Source: Marinomonas shanghaiensis
GTDB lineage: Bacteria; Pseudomonadota; Gammaproteobacteria; Pseudomonadales; Marinomonadaceae
Assembly: GCF_003259175.1 (NCBI RefSeq)
Contig: NZ_QGOK01000015.1
Span: forward strand, 1 to 64,000
Direction of reading: 5' to 3'
DNA length: 64,000 nucleotides
In this document: positions 57,383 through 64,000 of the stretch, one piece after another
Layout: each line of letters starts with the position of its first letter
Numbering within the stretch: the stretch's first letter is position 1
The notes under the pieces: model-generated
Databases searched by the model: none
What the model was told of the DNA's origin: nothing
What the model saw: the letters and a program-made list of their open reading frames with translations, nothing else
Position numbers and translations under genes: made by a program

Positions 57383-57865
57383 CTAAGAATGGGGTTGTGC
57401 TGGCGTTTCTAGCTTTTCAATTTGCTCAGGTGTTAGCAAAGCATACAAGCTTGCACGGTTTTTTGCGTAAGCAAGGGTAAGATCTTCTGTTAACTCGCCC
57501 GTTTTTTCAGCAAGATCATCAACCTTGTCTAGGTAGTCTTTTGAGCTTGGTGACAAACTACTTAGCTCCATTTGAGTCGTTTGTAATTGCTCTTGAATGT
57601 TACGGATGGCCTTACCATCTTTTTCGAAAAGATCAGACACTTTCGATTGTGTTTTCTCGTCCAAGCCAAGCTGTTGCGCTATACGGCTTGCTAGCTGCTC
57701 ATGACTAGGCGCGGCATTTATCGGAGCCTCTTGTGTCGTTTGGCCTTGCATTGCCTCACTTTGTGGCGCTTTTGTTTCTGCAAAAGCACTCACAGCCACA
57801 CCGGTTATAATCGCGGCACTCAAACCGATAACACCCATCATTCCTGCTTTTTTACGATTAAACAT
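57383..57865 (-). CDS. Spy/CpxP-like periplasmic protein
   Basis: This 160-residue secreted protein has a signal peptide of about 29 residues (GVIGLSAAIITGVAVSAFA). A helical body follows, with LASRIAQQLGLDEKTQSKVS, a central amphipathic helix and the LTPEQIEKLE motif near the C-terminus, as in the Spy/CpxP/ZraP superfamily (LTxxQ motifs). These proteins act as periplasmic chaperones or stress modulators. The weak sequence constraint of the family keeps this tentative. It is a single gene with its own terminator; a TTGACA sits upstream, but the -10 is unclear. Confidence 0.7.
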   Translation of the reverse strand: MFNRKKAGMMGVIGLSAAIITGVAVSAFAETKAPQSEAMQGQTTQEAPINAAPSHEQLASRIAQQLGLDEKTQSKVSDLFEKDGKAIRNIQEQLQTTQMELSSLSPSSKDYLDKVDDLAEKTGELTEDLTLAYAKNRASLYALLTPEQIEKLETPAQPHS

Positions 57866-57978
57866 AGTTAGCTCCTTAAGCTTTGTTTCCTGTTTGGATG
57901 AAATCTATTATGTCTAATTATTTGTCAAACAGTGTCAAAGAGAGTGAATCGAGATGCACAACTTGTCATGAGAGCGTA

Positions 57979-58008
57979 AGGGAAAATGCGCATTCACGGA
58001 TTTTCCCT
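57979..58008 (-). terminator. Hairpin downstream of the thi operon
   Basis: AGGGAAAAT and ATTTTCCCT are perfect 9-base arms with a 12-base loop, 67 bases past the thiH stop. No T run follows on the minus strand, so it is at best a weak terminator. Confidence 0.35.
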
Positions 58009-58075
58009 ACTAACCAAGCAAGGATGAACATATTCTTAGAAATGGAATCAAATGGCTTGACGCGCCATTCTCTTT

Positions 58076-59248
58076 TTAACGGTGTGAAAGGGCTGGGTCC
58101 CAATCTTTCCAAACAACGTCGCGCCCCTGCTTACGAATCATTGCCATAATATCCGCAACGGGACGCTCATCACTTATCTCAAACTGCTCAAGCGCTTCTT
58201 GAGCGTCCTCTGCGTAGCCACCCGGTTGCGTTTTCGATTCTGCACTCATTGTCGTAAAGCCCATCCGCACTGCATGATGACGAAACTCAGGCGATTCACG
58301 TGTAGACAAGCTCATTTCTAAATCTCGATCAAACAAGCGCCACGCAGCAATAAGCTGAACCAACTGACGATCAGAGATGACTGATTTCGGAACGATCCCG
58401 CCTTCACAAGGACGAATACGTGGAAACGCCACGCTAAAGCGGCTGCGCCAGTAACACTTTTGCAAATGCCGTAAATGATGCGCCATCATCACGGAATCCG
58501 TACGCCAGTCTTCCAGCCCAAGTAACACGCCTAAACCAATTTTATGAATGCCAGCCTGCCCAATACGATCAGGCGCGTCTAGACGATAATTGAAGTTAGA
58601 CTTATTGCCGCGCAAATGATGCTCAAGATACGTCGTACGCCGGTACGTCTCTTGATACACCAGCACACCATCTAAACCGATATTTTGCAGCTGTTTATAG
58701 TCCCTCACCTCTAACGGTTGCACTTCCATAGAAAGCTGACTGAAATGCGGCTTAATGAGCGGAATCATGCGCTCAAAATAAGGCATAGAGACTTTATTGG
58801 TCTCGCCAGTCACTAAGAGAATATGATCGAAGCCTTTGCTTTTAATGGCAAGCACTTCTTTTTCTATCTGCGATTCATTCAGCGTGAGGCGCTTTATCGC
58901 ATTACTCATGGAAAAGCCACAATAAGTGCATTCATTCGCGCAGGTGTTAGACAAATACAAAGGCGCGAATAAACTCACCGTATTGCCAAAGCGCTGTAAG
59001 GTTAGCCGCTCACTTTTCGCCACCATCTCCAGCAAATATGGCTCTGCCGCAGGGGAAATCAAGGCAGCAAAATCCGCCACATCCAATTTACTCTTGCTCA
59101 AGGCGCGTAATACATCTTGCTCGGTTTTCTCTTGATGAGATTGTGTCACCGCTTGCCAGTCTGTACTTTCGACAAAATGGCTAAACTGACCTTTTACTGC
59201 TGGGCTTTGTTCTAACATGCGAATTTTTTGACTGGCCTCTTCCATCAT
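58076..59248 (-). CDS. thiH: 2-iminoacetate synthase ThiH (radical SAM)
   Basis: ThiH cleaves tyrosine to give 2-iminoacetate (dehydroglycine) for the thiazole ring. The radical SAM cluster motif is [11 protein letters not shown] at about residues 94-104. [15 protein letters not shown] and [10 protein letters not shown] follow, and a second region with [13 protein letters not shown]. The 390 residues include an auxiliary-cluster C-terminal region. Its ATG overlaps the thiG stop (ATGA). Having ThiH instead of the glycine oxidase ThiO fits a facultatively anaerobic lifestyle. Confidence 0.95.
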   Translation of the reverse strand: MMEEASQKIRMLEQSPAVKGQFSHFVESTDWQAVTQSHQEKTEQDVLRALSKSKLDVADFAALISPAAEPYLLEMVAKSERLTLQRFGNTVSLFAPLYLSNTCANECTYCGFSMSNAIKRLTLNESQIEKEVLAIKSKGFDHILLVTGETNKVSMPYFERMIPLIKPHFSQLSMEVQPLEVRDYKQLQNIGLDGVLVYQETYRRTTYLEHHLRGNKSNFNYRLDAPDRIGQAGIHKIGLGVLLGLEDWRTDSVMMAHHLRHLQKCYWRSRFSVAFPRIRPCEGGIVPKSVISDRQLVQLIAAWRLFDRDLEMSLSTRESPEFRHHAVRMGFTTMSAESKTQPGGYAEDAQEALEQFEISDERPVADIMAMIRKQGRDVVWKDWDPALSHR

Positions 59249-60021
59249 GACAAAGCTCCAATGAAATCCGTCAAAGGGCTAGTGGCATTCGCTTGTAAAC
59301 GTTTTTCACCCAAACCCGACTCATAAGCCATACGCCCTGCTTCCACAGCGAGTTTAAAGGCCTTACCCATTTGAGCCGGCTGCTTAGCAACGGCCATGGC
59401 CGTATTGACCAATACCGCATCCGCACCAATCTCCATCGCTAATGCGGCGTCGGACGGCGCTCCAATGCCCGCATCGACAATCACAGGCACCCTACTTTGC
59501 TCAATGATAATTTCCAAAAAAGGGCGACTCGCCAAGCCCATATTAGAACCAATGGGCGACCCAAGCGGCATCACACACTGGCAACCCACTTCTTCTAAGC
59601 GTTTGCAAAGCACGGGGTCAGCATGAACATAAGGCATAACCACAAAGCCTTTTTTGATCAATTCTTCCGCGGCCAACAAGGTTTCCATACCATCTGGCAT
59701 CAAATAGCGTGGATCTGGGTGAATTTCTAATTTCACCCAGTGTGTCTCCAACGCTTCCCTAGCAAGCTCTGCCGCAAAAACCGCTTCCTTCGCAGTACGA
59801 GCGCCAGATGTGTTGGGCAATAACTTCATACCCTGACGCTGCAGAGGCAGAAGAATATTGTCCGTTTGATTTTTTAAGTCCATACGACGCAACGATAAGG
59901 TCACCAGCTCACTTTCACTGGCAGCTAAAGAGTCCATCATGGCCTGAGCGCTGGCATATTTGCCTGTGCCAGTAAATAATCGAGAATGAAATTCGTGTCC
60001 GGCAATCAATAAAGATGACAT
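59245..60021 (-). CDS. thiG: Thiazole synthase ThiG
   Basis: ThiG builds thiazole phosphate from deoxyxylulose phosphate, 2-iminoacetate and ThiS thiocarboxylate. It is a TIM barrel of 258 residues from [20 protein letters not shown] (the ATG at 60021; the frame runs 16 codons further into thiS). The active lysine lies in [17 protein letters not shown], and the phosphate site in [20 protein letters not shown]. It is one base downstream of the thiS stop. Confidence 0.96.
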   Translation of the reverse strand: MSSLLIAGHEFHSRLFTGTGKYASAQAMMDSLAASESELVTLSLRRMDLKNQTDNILLPLQRQGMKLLPNTSGARTAKEAVFAAELAREALETHWVKLEIHPDPRYLMPDGMETLLAAEELIKKGFVVMPYVHADPVLCKRLEEVGCQCVMPLGSPIGSNMGLASRPFLEIIIEQSRVPVIVDAGIGAPSDAALAMEIGADAVLVNTAMAVAKQPAQMGKAFKLAVEAGRMAYESGLGEKRLQANATSPLTDFIGALS

Positions 60022-60022
60022 G

Positions 60023-60220
60023 TTAGCCCCCAGCAATAGATTCAAAAATAAACACCTGACTTTGTTCATTCAACTTAGTCGTGCGCCACAAACTTTTTGG
60101 TACGACTTGTTGATTGATCGCTATGGCAATGCCTTGTTGGCTTTTCTCCAACTCAAGCAGTAAATCTTCGAGGGTATTTCCAACAAATTCATAAGGCTCT
60201 TCGTTTAGCACAATTTTCAT
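60023..60220 (-). CDS. thiS: Sulfur carrier protein ThiS
   Basis: This 65-residue ubiquitin-like protein ends in the diglycine (FIFESIAGG) that is adenylated and converted to thiocarboxylate. It starts [20 protein letters not shown] and overlaps the thiDE stop by 4 bases (ATGA). thiF, needed to activate it, is not in the window. Confidence 0.95.
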   Translation of the reverse strand: MKIVLNEEPYEFVGNTLEDLLLELEKSQQGIAIAINQQVVPKSLWRTTKLNEQSQVFIFESIAGG

Positions 60221-61731
60221 CGCTCACCTCTCACATGGTTCTTGAAGGCCACCATTAAAGATCGTGTTGTGGCTTCTGGCTCTATCGCTTTGGTGATGGC
60301 TGTCACTAAAGCAACACTATCGACTCCCGTTCGTGTGACAGCCGGTAAACGTTCGCCTGTAATGCCACCAATGGCCACCGTGGGAAAGGCACCTTTTAAT
60401 AGCGTGGCATAATGAGTAAGACGCGTTAAACCTTGCGGTTGAGATGGCATGTCTTTGGTTTGCGTGGGAAAAATATGCCCTAACGCGATGTAACTTGGCT
60501 GAATAGATTGTGCACGCGCAATTTCATAGTAGCCATGTGTACTGATGCCGAGACGCAATCCGGCCGCTTGAATTTGCGTCAAGTCCGCCACATCTAAATC
60601 CTCCTGACCAAGATGCACGCCGTACGCACCAAACGTGATAGCGTGCTGCCAATAATCATTAATAAAGACTTGAGCGTCGTATTCTTTTCCTAGGCTAATC
60701 GCCTGTTGAATTTTATGCTTTAAATCAGCATCGTTAGGGTCTTTGATGCGCAACTGAGCAATTTTCACCCCTTGCTTAAGCACCAGTTCTAACCAAGCCA
60801 CGGAATCCACCACTGGATATAAACCCATTTTACCAAAATCCATCTTGGCAAACGGCTGATTCATGGACATTATTGGTGAGAATGGAGAGACAATCGTTGG
60901 CATATTTTCAATCTGAAGCGGCCAACCAGGTCGTCCCAATGGCCCAGCGCCAGCACCTATTTGCACACCTGTTTTCAATGCGCCCGTTATATAGGCTTTC
61001 GCCATGGTCATGGCATCTAGAAGATCGTAGCCATGGGCAATAAAGCTCGCCAACGCAGTCGATAAGGTGCAACCAGTACCTCGGGTATTATGCACGGTGA
61101 GTTTTGCGTAGGAAAACCCAACGATAGTGTCACGATCTACCAACCAATCTATGGCTTGTTCTGAGTTTGAGTGCCCCGCTTTTAACAACCACGCACATTT
61201 TGATGTCGATAGGTACGCGGCTAATTGACCTTGTATATCAACTGCTGGTTGTTGAGCCGACAAGCCTGTTAACCGCTCAAATTCCATCAAGTTGGGGGTA
61301 ATGACATCCACAACAGGCAGCAAGCACTCTAATAAGCAAGCCCCAACAGAATCTTGCTGTAAGCGATTACCCGACTCACTGCTCGCGGCCATCACAGGAT
61401 CAAACACCACCAGCACATGGGGGAAATTTGCTTTAATAGTCTGCACCCAAGAAGCGCACGCTTTGACAATCTCAATAGAAGGTAGCAAGCTAACCTTAAT
61501 GGCCGCTGGCGGCACATCATCAAGCAAGGTTTGCCATTGCTCATTGAACATAGTCAGCGAAACGGGCTCCACAGAACGTACGGCTTTCGAGTTTTGTGCG
61601 GTAATACACGTCACAATGGTTTGCACGTGACATTCTAAATCTTGCCCCGTACGCAAATCCGCTTGAAGTCCAGCGTGGGCAGACGAATCCGATCCCCCCA
61701 CACACCAGACCACAGGAGGTTTTATCGACAT
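60217..61731 (-). CDS. thiDE: Fused HMP-phosphate kinase and thiamine-phosphate synthase (ThiD-ThiE)
   Basis: This is a bifunctional enzyme of 504 residues. Residues about 1-270 are ThiD (VWCVGGSDSSAHAGLQADLR at the start; HNTRGTGCTLSTALASFIAH with the anion hole near residue 220). Residues about 300-500 are ThiE (LRIKDPNDADLKHKIQQAI; QVFINDYWQHAITFGAYGVH; LGQEDLD; VAIGGI). It phosphorylates HMP-P and then joins HMP-PP with thiazole phosphate. In ThiD the usual GGSDSSGGAG motif reads GGSDSSAHAG. Fusion of the two domains occurs in other gammaproteobacteria. It lies 15 bases downstream of thiC. Confidence 0.94.
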   Translation of the reverse strand: MSIKPPVVWCVGGSDSSAHAGLQADLRTGQDLECHVQTIVTCITAQNSKAVRSVEPVSLTMFNEQWQTLLDDVPPAAIKVSLLPSIEIVKACASWVQTIKANFPHVLVVFDPVMAASSESGNRLQQDSVGACLLECLLPVVDVITPNLMEFERLTGLSAQQPAVDIQGQLAAYLSTSKCAWLLKAGHSNSEQAIDWLVDRDTIVGFSYAKLTVHNTRGTGCTLSTALASFIAHGYDLLDAMTMAKAYITGALKTGVQIGAGAGPLGRPGWPLQIENMPTIVSPFSPIMSMNQPFAKMDFGKMGLYPVVDSVAWLELVLKQGVKIAQLRIKDPNDADLKHKIQQAISLGKEYDAQVFINDYWQHAITFGAYGVHLGQEDLDVADLTQIQAAGLRLGISTHGYYEIARAQSIQPSYIALGHIFPTQTKDMPSQPQGLTRLTHYATLLKGAFPTVAIGGITGERLPAVTRTGVDSVALVTAITKAIEPEATTRSLMVAFKNHVRGER

Positions 61732-61746
61732 AAATCCTCCTTATCC

Positions 61747-63828
<2,082 letters not shown>

Positions 63829-63886
63829 TTATTGCAAAACATGAACCCTGAATTTTAGTAGAAAAGAGGCTTTACATGATAAGACC

Positions 63887-63923
63887 GCATCGATTCCATA
63901 AAAATCAGGAGCTCATTCGATGC
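63887..63923 (-). promoter_or_regulatory. Hairpin in the thiC leader, likely part of the riboswitch expression platform
   Basis: GCATCGA (63887-63893) and TCGATGC (63917-63923) are complementary. They lie 26 bases past the riboswitch aptamer in the direction of transcription, and 134 bases before the thiC ATG. Confidence 0.4.
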
Positions 63924-63949
63924 AGAAAAGAAAAAGTGAAGATTTTCTT

Positions 63950-64000
63950 GTTTCCTACGCGGGTATTAGCCCGATCAGGTTCTGCGGATCCCGCATTTAA
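63950..64000 (-). ncRNA. TPP riboswitch (THI element), 3' part; cut by the window end
   Basis: On the minus strand AGAACCTGATCGGGCTAATA followed by CCCGCGTAGGAAAC is the conserved 3' half of the thiamine pyrophosphate aptamer (ACCTGA, GCTAxTACC, GCGTAGGGA-like). The 5' half with CTGAGA lies beyond base 64000. It should repress thiC-thiDE-thiS-thiG-thiH when TPP is high. Confidence 0.9.

Noticed and set aside
57183..57383. 66-codon frame (MFYRCISLCIESLAPASKSW...) between the Spy-like gene and the antitoxin remnant
   Set aside because: It spans the terminator of the Spy-like gene and overlaps the ParD remnant in another frame; the ParD frame shows clear family similarity.

Overview
The window is one contiguous stretch of a gammaproteobacterial chromosome. 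Gene content and order suggest a marine member of the Oceanospirillales, most like Marinomonas. The main pointers are a ferredoxin-type CysI paired with a DUF934 protein as in Pseudomonas relatives, a stand-alone second EF-G of the fusA2 type, an SMP-30 gene beside proS, a secreted ATP-dependent DNA ligase, and moderate GC. This placement is inference; no rRNA is present. Most of the window is ordinary housekeeping sequence with clean terminators.

Layout. 0.1-8 kb: class I fumarase, a DUF2786 protein, a HIT protein, an SMP-30 protein, proS, an ArsC-like protein and a WrbA-like flavoprotein. 8-14 kb: a sulfur block (cysB, a TSUP exporter, nfuA, cysI, DUF934) with a DAHP synthase gene. 14-21 kb: an SH3 membrane protein, fusA2, a Tas-type aldo/keto reductase, a dihaem peroxidase lipoprotein and minCDE. 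22-28 kb: sbcDC and an odd 2Fe-2S protein. 28.3-30.65 kb: three gene cassettes separated by four attC-like sites, all on the minus strand and with no integrase visible, that is, a CALIN-type remnant or outlier of an integron. 30.65-31.5 kb: about 900 bases without a gene, holding a five-copy 60-bp tandem array of GTAG-type REP palindromes bracketed by a full and a half copy of a second palindromic element.

31.5-50 kb: pepD, gor, xthA, an ArsR regulator, an alpha/beta hydrolase, the periplasmic ligase, htpG, an O-methyltransferase, a DUF599 protein, tRNA-Leu(UAG), pyrC, an LTA-synthase-family protein, a DeaD-type helicase, an AI-2E/PerM permease, sbcB and ychJ. 50-54 kb: a signalling operon made of a small periplasmic molybdopterin-fold protein, a hybrid histidine kinase and a receiver/HD-GYP phosphodiesterase. 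54-58 kb: an aldo/keto reductase, aroA, the decayed C-terminal halves of a parDE toxin-antitoxin pair, and a Spy/CpxP-like protein. 58-64 kb: the thiamine operon thiC-thiDE-thiS-thiG-thiH, led by a TPP riboswitch that is cut by the window end.

The genes group into sulfur assimilation (cysB, cysI, DUF934, TSUP), thiamine synthesis (thi operon, riboswitch-controlled), the shikimate route (DAHP synthase, aroA), DNA maintenance (sbcCD, sbcB, xthA, ligase), division-site selection (minCDE) and c-di-GMP signalling. The accessory content is concentrated at 28.2-31.5 kb, and that is where the least expected biology lies.
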